Shown: positions 21,137 through 33,175 of the stretch, one piece after another
How the letters are laid out: the number at the start of each line of letters is the position of its first letter
Position numbering within the stretch: position 1 is the first letter of the stretch
Translations under genes and position numbers: made by a program
Assembly (NCBI GenBank): GCA_009829735.1
Contig: CM020619.1
Location: 31,083,751-31,147,750, forward strand
Direction: 5' to 3'
Origin: Pyropia yezoensis
Lineage: Eukaryota; Rhodophyta; Bangiophyceae; Bangiales; Bangiaceae
Length of the DNA stretch: 64,000 nt
Notes under the pieces: model-generated
The model's input: only the letters and a program-made list of their open reading frames with translations
Database searches by the model: none
What the model was told of the DNA's origin: nothing

Positions 21137-21480
21137 CTAGAGAGTGGGGAAGGGGGGCAATGGGGGGGGGGTGCTGCTGGGGGGGGTTTGCCGCCGCCAG
21201 TGGTCACCTCCGGTACGCGTCGGCAGGGAGGTGCGCCGGCCCCCGTTGGCGACGGCGGCGTGTCAAGTGACCGCGCTCCATTCTGAGATGGAGAAAAAGG
21301 GGGGGTGGACAGCGGCAACACGCTGGCGGCCTCTGCGACAGCCACCCCCGATGGCGTCAGCCGGCCGGCGACGGGGGTGACCCGCTGGGGGCCGGCACGT
21401 GCCGCGCGAGTGACCGCAACGGGCGACGGGGACGGCGGCGGAGGTGGGCGCGGCCCCCTCGACGGAGCGTGTGGCGGCGG
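20990..21480 (+). repeat. Segmental direct repeat, copy 1 (RecQ 3' end and downstream)
   Basis: This stretch of about 491 bp, covering the last 49 codons of RecQ and about 340 bases downstream, recurs at 55017-55510 in the same orientation with only scattered differences. Examples are ACTGGG versus ACCGGG, and C versus T at 21467 versus 55498. The start of identity, GCGCTAGCCCG, is sharp in both copies. Confidence 0.9.
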
Positions 21481-22172
21481 CAGCGGCGGCGGCGGATGCG
21501 GCGACGTCGGCGGCGACGGCGGCGACGGCGGCGGCGGCGGCGGCGGCGCCCGCCGGGGTGGCTCGCCAAGCGGCGCCAGCGGCCGCCCCGGCCGTGTCCG
21601 TGCCCGCCGCCATCGCCGACCTGCTGGCGGCGCTGCTCGGCGGTGGCCGCCGGGGGCCCCCCGAGCCGACCGCCGACGCCCGCGGCGCGACCGCGACGCC
21701 CGCGCCGACCGCAGACCCGATGGCGGCGTCCGCGTCGCCCGAGCCGACGGCCGACCCCCTGGACGCATCCGCGTCGCTCGAACCGACGGGTGACCCCGTC
21801 GACGCGTCCGAGTCACCCGAGCCGACGGCCGACCCCCTGGACGCGTCCGAGTCACCGGAGCCGTCGGCGGACCCCCTGGACACATCCGACTCACCCGAGC
21901 CGTCGGTGGAACCCCTGGACGCGTTCGCGTCGCCCGAGCCGTCGGCCGACCCCCTCGACGCGTCCGAGTCGCCCGAGCCGTCAGCCGACGAGCTTCGCGC
22001 GTCCGCGTCCCCCGCGCCATTGGGAGACCCCCTCGATGCGGCCGCGTCGGCCGCGCCGTCGGCCGAGCCGACGGCCGACGCGGCGCCCGCCGCGGCGGGC
22101 CCGGCGGCCGCGCCGGTGGTGCCCCTAGCGCAGCTGGCGCTGCCGCTCGAGACGCTCGCGCCGACCGCGTGA
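21444..22172 (+). CDS. Ala/Pro/Asp/Ser-rich protein built on a 13-residue repeat
   Basis: The frame encodes an Ala-rich N-terminus, then about ten units of 13 residues of the type ADPLDASESPEPS (about 21715-22070), then a Leu/Pro-rich tail ending LPLETLAPTA. The 39-bp period keeps the frame throughout, and the acidic/Ser/Pro consensus is conserved more than the DNA, which supports real coding. Such repeats are typical of extracellular or disordered linker proteins. I see no signal peptide in this frame, and the N-terminus overlaps the segmental repeat, so the real start may lie elsewhere. Function unknown. Confidence 0.45.
   Translation: MGAAPSTERVAAAAAAADAATSAATAATAAAAAAAPAGVARQAAPAAAPAVSVPAAIADLLAALLGGGRRGPPEPTADARGATATPAPTADPMAASASPEPTADPLDASASLEPTGDPVDASESPEPTADPLDASESPEPSADPLDTSDSPEPSVEPLDAFASPEPSADPLDASESPEPSADELRASASPAPLGDPLDAAASAAPSAEPTADAAPAAAGPAAAPVVPLAQLALPLETLAPTA
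21715..22070. repeat. 39-bp minisatellite, about ten degenerate units
   Basis: Units of 39 bases with the core GACCCCCTGGACGCGTCCGA recur with point differences and no frame-breaking length change. They encode the 13-residue repeat described for the overlapping gene. Confidence 0.75.
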
Positions 22173-23130
22173 GGCGCGCCCACCCCCCCTGCTCTGTGTG
22201 CCGCGGCGCCCGCCGTGCCCACTGTACAGTGCACTGGTAGGAGAAGTAAAAAAACAAAAACGTACCGCGTGCAACGTTCGGTGCGTCGCTGCGGTCGTCC
22301 GACGTGTCGGGGCGGCGGCGTCGTGTCGCCGCTCCCGACTGCTCCTTGCACAATCCGATGCGCCGGCGCCGGTCACGGCCGCCAGCTCGCGCTGCAAGCC
22401 AGCACGGTCCACGCCCCACGGGGCGCCGCGGTCCGCCGCGGTGCCCGCCTGGGGAGCGGCGTCGGCCGCACCGGTGGTGGTGGGCGGGCCGAAAGGGGAT
22501 GGCCGCTCAATGCCCAGCAACAACCCCCCCCCCCGCACCTACGGCGTCCGCTGCGGCAATCGCCACCGCCAGCGGGCCACCGCGGACCGCCGCTACACCA
22601 GTGGCGACGGTGGCGGGGGCAGCGCTGGTGCGGGGGATCTTCGCGGGCGCACGGTGGTCCCTCCTCCCCTTGCGGCAAAGACAATACGAACTATTTAGCC
22701 GACTGGCCGGGTGACGACCGGGCGACCATCTGCGCACGTGTAGGTGCTACACATCTCGTACACTATGGTGCATCCTCGAAAAAGCGCACATAAAGCAAAG
22801 GCTCGGCACGACCCGATACATGACCTGTGTTTGTGCCTTTGCGCGCCTTTGTGCTATGAGGCTCCGCACGCTTCCGGCCATACCGAGGCTGTACGTGACC
22901 GAGGATCGCCGAGTGTGCTTTAGACAAAGCGCAAGACAACGGAGAAAAGTCGCTTGCACGGCCCGGATCACACCAGAAAGCAAGAAACTGTTGGCTTCAA
23001 GCAGTGCATTTGGCCTGTGTAATCGAGTTAAGTTGTCACATAAAAATTAAATTAAATCCCCGACTCCATATAACAATGGGTCATGCCCCAGTTGCACTCT
23101 AAAGTGCTGTTGTCCCTGTTGTCCAGACTT
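22173..23130. other. Intergenic transition from GC-rich DNA to the AT-richer island
   Basis: I see no convincing gene. Composition drops from strongly GC-rich to balanced between about 22.2 and 22.8 kb. A single TCGGCAC motif lies at 22803-22809, just outside the left inverted repeat. An AT-rich patch (23038-23057) immediately precedes the proposed transposon edge. Confidence 0.5.
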
Positions 23131-23150
23131 CCAGACTGGGCCCAGTCTGG
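23131..23150. repeat. Perfect 20-bp palindrome at the left element edge
   Basis: CCAGACTGGGCCCAGTCTGG reads identically on both strands. It sits 12 bases outside the left inverted repeat. A related imperfect palindrome (GGACCAGTCTGGCAGACTG) lies at the mirror position on the right, so both probably belong to the element ends. Confidence 0.8.
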
Positions 23151-23162
23151 GGTAAAGGAACC

Positions 23163-23273
23163 GTGACCATTCGCCGGCACGTAACCATGAAGTGCCCATA
23201 CGGCCTGGAACGGCGGCCAATCCAGGCCATAGAGGCCCTTCGGCACGCTAGATCGGCACGGAATCCGTGCCGA
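23163..23273 (+). repeat. Left terminal inverted repeat of the large island element
   Basis: It shares long uninterrupted stretches with the complement of 49686-49798, including GAAGTGCCCATACGGCCTGG, GGCGGCCAATCCAGGCCATA and GGCCCTTCGGCACGCTAG. I estimate about 90% identity with one small indel. Its inner end is a 21-bp palindrome (23253-23273) with TCGGCAC arms. Confidence 0.88.
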
Positions 23274-26200
23274 AGGCCCCCGTACGGCCTCTCCAGAGGG
23301 GGGGGGGGGATCCGACCTCGCCACGCGAGACCTGGTCGCGGGGCTTTTCTCACGCAGATTGACCGCGTTGTGTGGCGAGAGATGGATACGGGCGCTGTGT
23401 GCGAGCCAGTCTATTGGCCCATTCTCTATGTAAGGTGGCTTTTGCGACCACTAAGACTGCTCGGGTTATGCACGCCGTATTTTATACGAAGCCGCGTGCA
23501 TTTTGCACATGTGAGCAAGGCACCGCTTGGGGGGGCCCGGAGCTGCCATGTGGGTGGGGGGGCGTGGGGCGCTAATACGACGCCGCAGCCGGGTTGCCGC
23601 CGTCGGACGGGGTGGGAGGGCGTGGGGCGCCAGTACCGCGCTGCCGCCGGGCTGCCGCCGCCGGACGGCTTCCGCCACTGATCAACTGTCGCAACGGGCA
23701 GGGGGGGCGGCGCCCGCTGCGGGCACCGCTCGCCAAAGCGCCATCGGAATCAAATCAGTACTGTGAAAGAGGGGGGGGGCTGGCGACGCCGCCCTGCCCC
23801 AGACAGGAAAGACGCCGCCCGGCCCCATACAGGAGAGAGCGCTGGCTTAGGGCGCGAACAAGGAGCGGGTTGTAGTCTAAAGTGAGGTGCGGGGGCTATG
23901 TGCGTCCGGGTGAGCTTCGCGGGGGCTGCTTGCAGGCGCTGGGGTGGTCCCTGGGGGGTGCTGGCGTGAAAGAAGGGAAGTTCTGCGACAGCGACTTTCC
24001 GGGCCCGCGGGTGCGGCGGCAGGGACTGCGCCGGTGATGAGCTGGAAGCAGCAGCGTCGGGGTGGATGCCTCCTCTATCGCCTCTTCCCGGCGTCCTGCG
24101 GTACCTCCTGCACGCCACGAGCACTTGCGCCGCCTCCCAAAACGCACTCCCGCGCTATGATGGCTCTGACGGCCGGCACGACCGTCAACAGGTCCCCCTC
24201 GTCAGGCGGAGGGCCGGGGGGGGCACAGCCCCGGCGGGCGGGCTCCAACGCCTGGTCTCTGCTGAAAATACTCTCAAGAAGCCACGGCGGCAGCGCGCCG
24301 CGTTCCTCCCGGCGCCAGCAGCGCCTTCGAGGGGCGCCTGCGAGTACCGCGGGCGCAAGGAGTTGGCGCAGCTCGGCGGGCGGCGCGGGCAGCGACCCTT
24401 CTGCCGGTGACCGAGGCCGACCGCGACGAGAAAATCGTCGAGTGCGTGTTGTGCGGCGATTGCAGCAACAGGCGACAGAGGTCCGACGGGGTTGGTGGCG
24501 GGTAAGTGGGCGGGGCGGAGGAGGCCGCGGCAAAGGGTTGGGGGGGGGGTTGGTGGGCGCGGCGGGGGGGGTGCGCATGTGCGTGAGGCGGAGGGGGAGG
24601 CCGCGCCGGTTGGCGGGGGGGGACGCGGAGTCGGAGGAAGCAGCGACGCAGGGAGCATGTCGGGAATGGGAGAGGGGCGGAAGGCGTCGGGGAGAGGTCA
24701 TAGTGTCCACAGGCAGGGAAGCTCAGGATGCTCAGACCCCCCCCCCCCCTGAAATGCCGACAGGGCCCAGTGTTGTCGGCCTCGCCGTCGGGCGCGCGGT
24801 GCGATCACGTACCGCCTTAAACCAGGCCGTCGGCACAAACCTTGGCGTCGGCACGATGCTGCGTAAGGCACCCGAGGGAGTCCTTCTGGACAGACTCGCC
24901 GAGCCGATTCTTGCTCATGCAGTACCCATATCCCCGAACCCTGTGTGAAGTTTTAACGCTCATCCAGAGATCTTGTGCTCAGCATTTCCCTGAACTTTAT
25001 GGGCACTCGCGTTTTTGCGCAACAGCGTGATTCGCGTCGGCGCGATGTGATGTTGGTGTCATCCCTCATTTCGGCACGATAACACGCAACTCGCAAGCAA
25101 CCGGCAGACCTTGCCAACACTCGCACTGTTCCGCGGATGTCCCAAAAGGCACCTCACGCAGCGTGTCTCCACGGCGCGGGCGAAGTCGCAACACTCAAGA
25201 AACGAGCCTCGCAGGCGGTGCGACATACGTTGTTACGCCAGCGGGCTTTACCGCAGCGTCGCCGAATCTCGGAGTGTCGACCGGCGGCGCGCCGGCAACG
25301 GCGGCGCCTTTGCGTGGCACCGCCACCTCGGCAGCGGCTACCTCGGTGGTCTCCGCGGCTGTCGCAGTCGCCGCGGCCACCGCCGCCGCCGCGTCATGGA
25401 CTACGGACAGATCTTCTGGTGGTTGCGCCAAACATCGCTGCAGGGGTACTTCGTAGCAGGAAGCCCGCAGCGGCGGGCCACCGATGGGAGATAGAGGCGT
25501 GTCAGGCATGGCACAGCCGTCGCGGTGGCGATAGTGACCTCAACCATTGTCCTGGCCGGCGCCATATTCGCCATAGCCCTCGCCGCTGGCACAGGAGCGG
25601 CACCACGACTACAGCAGACGGCGCCCCGGAGGCCAGCTGAGCCTCACGGCGGCCCGGAGGCCAGCTGAGGCTCGGGTGACGCGGCGACGGGAAGATCCTT
25701 GTTGCAGTTATCAGAAGCGATGCGCGCCTACGCTACTGGGGCAGCCTTGTTGGCGGCAGCTGCATGCAGACCCGCTCACCGCGGCGGCGGCGACGGCAGC
25801 TTGAGCCGCGGTATCGACACGGCGGCCATCACCCGTTCGTGGAAGAAGGCGGCGTGGCAGTGCAGCAGGTTCCCATTGAGCAGGCCCCGGTTGACCGCGT
25901 AGCATCGCTTCGCGGAGGCAGCGGGTCACGCCGTGCTGTCTGGCCCGAGGCGATGCGCGCCCAAACCTGTGAGGTGGCCTCCTTTGCGGTGGTGGCAGCG
26001 GTAGCTGCGGTACATACGCACGGCAGCGGCGGCAACGGCCGCGGCATCCGCACGATTGGCACGCCCGCGGCCAAGACGGCGGTCACTATGGCCGCAATAT
26101 CCGGCGGAGGCGCCCGACCCAGCATTGCCGGGTGGTGCAAAAGTGTTCGTCCTTTCAACTTCACACAAGAGAGCCACGAGCGACGGCAGCTCATGCTCAC

Positions 26201-27359
26201 CACGCACCACTGCCGCTACACTTCCAACAGCAAGGCCGGTCCGTTCTTGGACCAGTCCGCAGTTCCTTATCAGCGATCTCATTTGCCTTCCGCCGGGTGG
26301 ACTGCAGCTGTTCATGCTCTCCAAGCTGTCTTCCCCCCATCTTACGCCGTGATCAGACAGAACGGTGGCAACGCTATTGGGGGCTAGCAGTTCCTGGGGA
26401 TGGTGTGGTGGCGACTGGCTCTCAACAGTTCTTCCCCCCCTCCATCCACCCTGTGACTTCTGGTGCCGATCTCCTGGGCTGCATCTCCACTGCCCACTCC
26501 TGTGCAAGACTTCACAGGGCGGCAGCAATCATCGCCATGATGGCGGCGGTCGTGGCCAGCGGCAATTTACCATTTTTTATTGTCTTCGTTGCAATGATTA
26601 CCTCGTTGTTTTGTATGTTTTGTATGAAGATGTCCATGCTGGCGATGGTCTGGTCGGCGCTTCGCATCAAACTGCGCCTTCCGAAGGTTATACTGGTCTT
26701 CTTTCTTCTTCATCCTCCTCACTGGAAATATCTCAGGTCCCTCCATTCTTCTTGAACAGACTCACTTCCGATGACCATCCCAGCCTGCGCTGAAGCGCAC
26801 AGTGCAACCTTACCTGCATCACTTTCGGTGGCATCCGAGAATGCTTCGGGAAGCGACTTGCCAGAGATGAGCTCCATGCCTGAGTGTTCAGGTGCGGGAG
26901 TTTGTCATGTGAGAGAGGACTTGGCGCTGGGTCTTTTGTGAGGCATCAGGCATCAGGGAGAGGTTCGGCACAAAACAGCTCGGCAGGAACCAGCCTCGCG
27001 GCACAACACAATATTTCGGAACAAAATGCGACTCTCGGGAAAGCGCCGAAAGCACGTCTTCGGCGTAATATGAAACCTCAACGCGAAGGCTTCCGTTGCG
27101 CGGTGCGTGGATTGCCGCGGTGTGGTAACGACCGTCTCCACTCATGCACTCCTGGTGCGCCCTTTGCGTTTGGCGCAGAGATCGTTTGGCGGGCGCCGTG
27201 ACGCCGGCTTTGTCCAGTCATCTCTTCATCTTCAGCTTGCCGCGTGGGCCACCTGCAAGCACGGGAGCGCCGTGCCTGACGACGGTCTTTTCCGCGGCTT
27301 GTGCGACGAAGCCCCTGTACTGTGCTGCGCGGGGCGCGCGTCGACCCCGCACATTTCGC
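23274..27359. other. Island DNA without a recognised gene, carrying several TCGGCAC motifs
   Basis: Overlapping medium ORFs on both strands show no family signature. Features I can support are a G-run at 23298-23308, TCGGCAC at 24830, 24848, 25071 and 26965, and a short Cys-containing coding-like segment (ECVLCGDCSNRR) near 24437-24472 that could be an exon of an unrecognised gene. The last 200 bases before 27360 serve as the 5' leader of the Ulp1 gene. Confidence 0.4.
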
Positions 27360-30300
27360 ATGGCTGATGAACCGCGGAGAGGGCGGCCTTCTCGCTCTTC
27401 TTTCCTTCACGACGCGCCCGTTATCTCTGACGACCCGGACGACATCTTCGTTTCGGCAGCCGGGCGGTCGGACACTTTTGTGGACGCTGACGTGAATCAG
27501 TCATTTTCCGACGCGTCCGAGGACGGAGCTGATCATTTGGGTGGAGGAGGTGGGGAAGGCGGTGAGCGTGGTGATGGAGCAGAAGGAGCTGCTGGACCTG
27601 CGTGCGGTGATGCGGCACACGAAGCCGCTGGTCCTGCGCCCGACGAGGCGGCAGATGGTGCAATTGACCCAGTAGTCGAGGATGGTGCAAACGGAGCCGC
27701 TGTCGATGAAGCCGATGAACAGGGCGGGGCTGTGCCTGGAGGAGGATTAGGAGGAGACTCCCAAGACCACGCCAACGCCGGCGGTGTGGACGGAGCTGGG
27801 GTCGGCGTCGTTGGGGCGCCTGAAACAGACGGCCAGGAAGGAGAGGACGGTGGAGACGACGGCCCGGGCGGGGGATCCGATGCGGGCGACGATGACGGGA
27901 CACTTGGAGCAGAGAGTGGCGAAGACGACGTTGGAGGCCTAGGAGGTCAAGGAGTAGCTGGTGGAGAAGATCCAGGTGGCGCGGGCGGGTCTGACGATGG
28001 GAACGCAGTCGGCGACGGACCGGACGCGCCGCCGCGCCGGAGGCGCCTCCGTCGCATTCAGCGACCTCGGCGGTCGCCATTCACTCCGGAAGAGCTCAAG
28101 GAGTGGTTTGCCTTTGAGCTTCGCGTAATGTTGGAAGTTGACGCTCGCGTTGCTGGGAACGTGTTGGAAAGCAGAATCCAAGGGGCAGGTGTCAGCTGCG
28201 GTGGGGCCTTCGTCACTATTGAGGCAGGTGAGTACATTGTTACGTGGGGATCGCTCGTCAATGGGCACGTAATCGTGCTGTGCTCGTGCGGTGGGGTCCT
28301 TGGACGCGGAGCACCTGCGCCTGGGGTTGAGGTGGAGCATCCAGAGCGGCTTCTTGCCATGGGTAAGGAAAGCTCCTGTCGACACGCGGCGGCTCTCCGG
28401 CAGGCGTACTGTGACGTTTCTTCTGACACCGCCGTTGGCAGTCTGGAGGCCTTGCTTCAACTATACCCAAGCTTGAGCGGACGTGCGGTCCCCGACGACG
28501 ACGACGATTGGGCGGACGATGAGGACGACGACGACCCTCGTGCCTACAAGGTTGGGAACTACGGCCGCAAGTCAGGCCTTCCTGTCTACACTGTGCGGTA
28601 CGAGGGCGCATGGGCTCCAGTCGTGGCCAAGCCCAGAGGGAAGCGGCACAGGCTGGCATTTTGCTTCCAGCTGTCTTGCGCGGCTCACGCGTGGTCGTGC
28701 ATTCACGCCAAGACAATCAACAGGCTTCGACGCGAGGAAGAAGGCTCTGGAAGTTGGGAAGGCAGCCATGCTGCGTCCAGTCTTTGTGGTGGAAGCGACG
28801 AGCAGTCAAGCGAAGAGAGCGAAGGGGAGAATGCGGCCGCAGAGCAAGAGGCAGAAGTAGCCGCGGCAGACGCGGCGATGATGGCGAACCGAGCACTCAA
28901 GCCGCGCCGGAGAGCCCGGAACATGTTTCCCTGCCGCGGGGAAGTGGCTATGTGCACGACGTACCACACGGAGTGTGACCTCCAGCGTGAGGCTGGGATT
29001 TTTCCACGAACGCTGGAAGGCGTCTTTGTCGAGGAGATATGCTTCTCCTGTAACGCCGCGCGAGGTCAGGCGGCATTGTCGCAGCGGCAGGCGGAACTGT
29101 ACACAGTGCGCGGCAGAATGCTCATCACTGTGGCAGACTGGATCTGCGGAGACGGCCACCCTGTTGGCTACGATGGCGCGGAGGACGCCTTGTTTGTGTA
29201 CGAGCCCCGGACGGTGTACATCCGAGTGTTTCTGGACGCTATCCTGGAAACGTGCGTCATCGGGCGGACCACAATGTCTGCAGCGGCCGAGTTGTGGACC
29301 AGCACTCTGCGCAATTCTGCGGCGTACGAGGAAGGTGAGTTTGGTCCAGCGCGACAAGGTCTGTCAGGGGCGTGCGGCGAGTACTCTGACACGCTGATTG
29401 TCCCTGACTTGACTTTTACCTGCACGCGCTGCGGTGAAGATGAGGCGGGGGGCGGGTCGTTCTCTTGCGTGCTATGCGACGGGCAGGTGTTGTCGGTGCT
29501 AGCCGATCACATTGTGGCTATGCGTCGGCCAGGGCAAAATTGCCCGCGTGCCCCCATGCCCATTACCTTTGCTTGCGCCGTGCGGAACGCCGTAGTCCGG
29601 GCCGTCATCCGACGTCGAGTGCGGGCTGCAGTCAGTGGCGCTACGCCACTGTCGGCGCGAGAGCGGGAGCAGTACCGCACGTTTGCTGCCGCGACCGAGA
29701 ACGGGCCGCCACTGCCTCCCCCATTGCCCAACGGTGAGGAAGAGGGTGGTCGGACCCGAGAGGATTCGGAAACCGCTTTACTTTGGGCGGCCTCTCATCT
29801 CTTCTCCACGTTCTTCGTCATCCGCGATGCGGCGGAATTGGCACACGAGAGTGGAGAGGCAAACTCGGGCAGCGTGGCGAGTGACGCCGCCGAGGAAGCT
29901 GGAACAACATCGGGGGACGACGATGCCGCGGACTCTGGTGGAGACCCAAGCTCCGATGAGGAGCCAGTGGACGCTGACGATTTTGGCGTCATGCAGGAGT
30001 GGCGCTTGTTGGACACTGCGCACGCCGACCACGTCGAGGCGCCGGACGCCGACGTTGGAGCCCAAGCTGTTATTGCACCCCTTGTCGGCGTCCTCTGCGC
30101 TGAAGCAGGTACACCCCCGCTCTTCTTGAGCACACCAAGCCCGGCCGGCATGCCTCCGCCAAACCCAAATACTGGCGATGAAGAGGATCCCCTGCAGTTT
30201 TTGCTCTCTGCTCCACAAGAGGCGGAAAGGCAGGCGGCGAAGGCAGCTGGTCCGCTGACTGCCGATGAGTGGAGCGTTCCCCTCAGCATGATTGAGAGCG

Positions 30301-31118
30301 TCGCGGACGGTGCCGCGCCAAGCGCCTCCTGCGTTTTCGTGGACCCCGCGGAGTTTCACTCCGCACTGACGCTCAAGGCGGTCGAAGCGACGAGTGCGGT
30401 CGTCGCTGGGTCTTCTGTGCAAGCAAGACGCAGGAACCTTCGCCCGAAGTCGCGCGGTGCCTCAGCAGCTGGAGAGGACGACTTTATATTGAGAGTTGGT
30501 CGCGTCCCTCTGAAGCGTGGCGACTTCCGACGTATCCTGCCGGGGGAGTGGCTGACAGACCAGGTGATGAACGCATTCGTGGAGCTGCTACGTTATCATC
30601 GTTGTGGACCTGGTGCGGGGACTGGGGGTGCTGGCGCTCCAGGGCGGTTCTACTTTTTTTTTAACTCGTACTTCTACTCGTTGATGAACCAGCATGGGAG
30701 GTACCAGTACGCTGCGGTACGGCGGTGGACTTTGAACCGGAACGTGCTGGACTGCGAGACTGTGTTCATACCTGTCAACTAGGGTAACAACCACTGGGTG
30801 TTGCGCGTGGTGGAATGGACCAAAGGTGTAGTGGGAGTGTATGACTCTTTTGGGAGCAGCCTCGCCGTCGGAAACAACGTTGCCAAGTGGGTCGCCGACG
30901 AGGCGAGCACGAAGGGTCTCCCTGCCCAGACGATTGTAATGGACGAGCGGACCTGCATTCAGCAGCCGAACGGCGACGACTGCGGCGTCTTTGTGTGTAT
31001 GTGTATGGAGCTGCTTGCCAGGGACATGTCTGTCCTGGACTTATCGCCCTTGAGGGGGAAGTACTACCGGCGCCGCATCGCTGCTCAAATTCTCAGCAAG
31101 CAGCTGCTCGGCGGGTGA
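27360..31118 (+). CDS. SWIM/cysteine-cluster protein with C-terminal Ulp1 SUMO-protease domain, interrupted by TAG at 30780
   Basis: Ulp1 proteases cleave SUMO, and KDZ transposons often encode one with cysteine clusters. From Met 27360, an acidic Gly/Asp-rich region (1-220) leads to a basic patch. A SWIM-like CxC-n-CxH follows (C308, C310, C340, H342), then a second cluster (C435, C440, C447, H449). A block with FVEEICFSCNAARG and YDGAEDALFV resembles the N-terminal part of KDZ transposases. The Ulp1 domain opens with GEWLTDQVMNAF near 1093 and has H1145 (NNHW), D1162 (YDSFG), Q1202 and C1208 (DDCGVF). One in-frame TAG (codon 1141) stands three residues before the catalytic His region. Both sides continue in the same frame, so readthrough, a recent nonsense change or a base error are all possible. 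The 27144 start was rejected in favour of 27360, where acidic coding begins. Confidence 0.85.
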
Positions 31119-33175
31119 GAGTGAGTCCTATCCTTTTACTGCGCTTCTTCCGGTAGCGAATACAAGAGCGTGTTGTTGAGACGGACTGGCCGCACATACG
31201 AGTGCGTGCTGCTTATGGTACATGACGAGGACCACAGGCCCCCTGACGTGCCGCGCGCGGGCTCTCGGAGCCACAGCCGCCCGGGAGCCCGCAGGGGCCG
31301 CGGTGGTGCTGGCTGCCGCACCGGGGCAGTCCAAGGAGGCGGCCGCAGAGACAGCGCCGGCGGTGGCGGCGGCCGGCCGGCGGTGGCGGCAGCGAAAGCG
31401 GCGGCTGTGGCGGTGGCGGTTGCAGCGTCGGCAGAGGCGGCGGTTGTGGCGCGCGAGACTACAAGCGGCGTCGGCGACGTTCCGTGGCGTGCCCCTTGTG
31501 TGACGCGCGCACATGCCGCCGGAGATGGGCGGCGCACACGGGTGCAGCGACTGTACTTCATCGGTCGTCACCCCGCTGGAGACGCTGTAGACGCTGCGCA
31601 GGACGCGTGGGCGGCGGCGGCGGTGGTAGTGGTGTGCCTATCGTGTGGCGCGCTCACGGTGCGGGAAAAGAGGTACCTGACCGTCCCCTGGGGCCGGTGC
31701 AAGCAGGGGTACCGCATCCGCCGTTTGACCCTATCGCCTTCCGCCGCCGTTTGGGAGCCCGGCGGCGGCGCCGTCGCCGCAGGCGTCCGAGCCCTGCCGC
31801 GACTCACTAACATTGGACGCTTCCTGGTCAGAGGATGCCGGACTGACTGCAATTGGCGCCGCGCTGGCGGCCAGTTTTTGACTTTCGTGTGTTCTTGGTG
31901 TCCTGCCTCCCCTGTTCGGCGGCACCGGCGCTACCCAGACTGGTCGCCGTCCTCCCTCTACTTTTCTTGAAGGACATGCAAACCACGGCGTTGCGCGGTC
32001 CCACGACACTGCACCGGTTCGCATGCCCGCCCTTCTCCCGGCACTAGCGCTTCATGTCGCCGGGTGTGGGGGGGGGGGTCACGCGGCTTCCCATGTGGAG
32101 GAAGAGAGTGCTTCGGCGTGCTCGTAGCAGCTGAGAGGGCAATTACGGTTGTACTCGTTCACGTACACTTCATCGACATCCGCTCGTGTGTACCCCTTTT
32201 AAAAATCTCGTTCTCTTGGGCGTTCAGCGCAGAAGTGTCCTGGAAGCCGCGTGAGTGGGCGCCGGCTGTGCTTTGTGACTTGAGTGAGGTCGCGTCCTTG
32301 ACGTGGAACACTAGTGCTTGAATCGGCACAATCGTATTATGCCGAAGTGTCAGCAAATCGACTTCCGCTGTGGGGTAGAAAGTACATCGGCAGGAATCGT
32401 ATCGTGCCGAAATAGTCGAGGACGTAGATGCCAAACCGGCCGAGGGGTCCCGAAATAAGCTGTGGTTAGCCCGCGCCTGAGCCGTTGCCGCTGCCCACCA
32501 ATGTGGCCCGCGCAGAGGGGCATAAAAAGGCGGGCAGCCGCAGCGGCCGGGAGTTGGACAGGCATCCCGCCATAGGGGTCGCATCCGCCCTCCATACGTC
32601 GCAACCCTTGGCGGTAATCCGGCCGCGCGACCACGTAGAGATACGGGAGGGTACGGAAGGTGTGCAGCTGCCGCACCTGGGGTGGCCACTACTGCGGGCG
32701 GCAACCCATACAGCGGAGCCTCTGCGACTACCTCCCGTACTTCCCACGCCACCCCCGCCACTTCCGTAGGGGGGAGTTCGAGACCTGGGCACGCAGTGGT
32801 CCTCGCTCTTTCCCGACTCTAGCACTTCACTGGGGTGTCCAGGACGCCACGGACCTGCATGTGGCCACGCGCTTCGTTGCTCTCTGCAACCCTCGTTCGT
32901 CCATCGTGCGAGACCCTTGTCGCCCGGCCCCCCTCCGCTGGGTCGCGCGCTCCCCCTCCACTGGGACTCCCGCCTCCTTCGGGGTCGGTCACGTGCTCCC
33001 GCGCTACTTGGTCGCCCGCCGCCTCCAAAGCTGGGCCCCGTTCCTCCTCTTTCATCTCCCACCCCTTGGTGACGACCTCCTCCCTGTCGCTTGGACGCGC
33101 TCACTTCCTTCGTGCTCCGCCCCACTTGGGCGACATCCTTCCCGTACCCCTCCCCCTGGAAACACTCCCCGTGCA
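31119..33175. other. Island DNA, no recognised gene; TCGGCAC hairpin motifs at 32323-32345 and 32404-32410
   Basis: Ala/Arg-rich open frames near 31.2-31.9 kb look like composition effects. An inverted motif TCGGCAC...TGCCGA (32323-32345) and a further GTGCCGA (32404-32410) lie here. The final 200 bases before 33176 are C/T-rich, like the leader of the SET gene, and may be a promoter. Confidence 0.4.

Noticed and set aside
30774-30782. A 9-base intron (GTCAACTAG) removing the Ulp1 stop
   Set aside because: It has GT and AG ends but is far too short for a spliceosomal intron, and the residues around it fit the Ulp1 motif.
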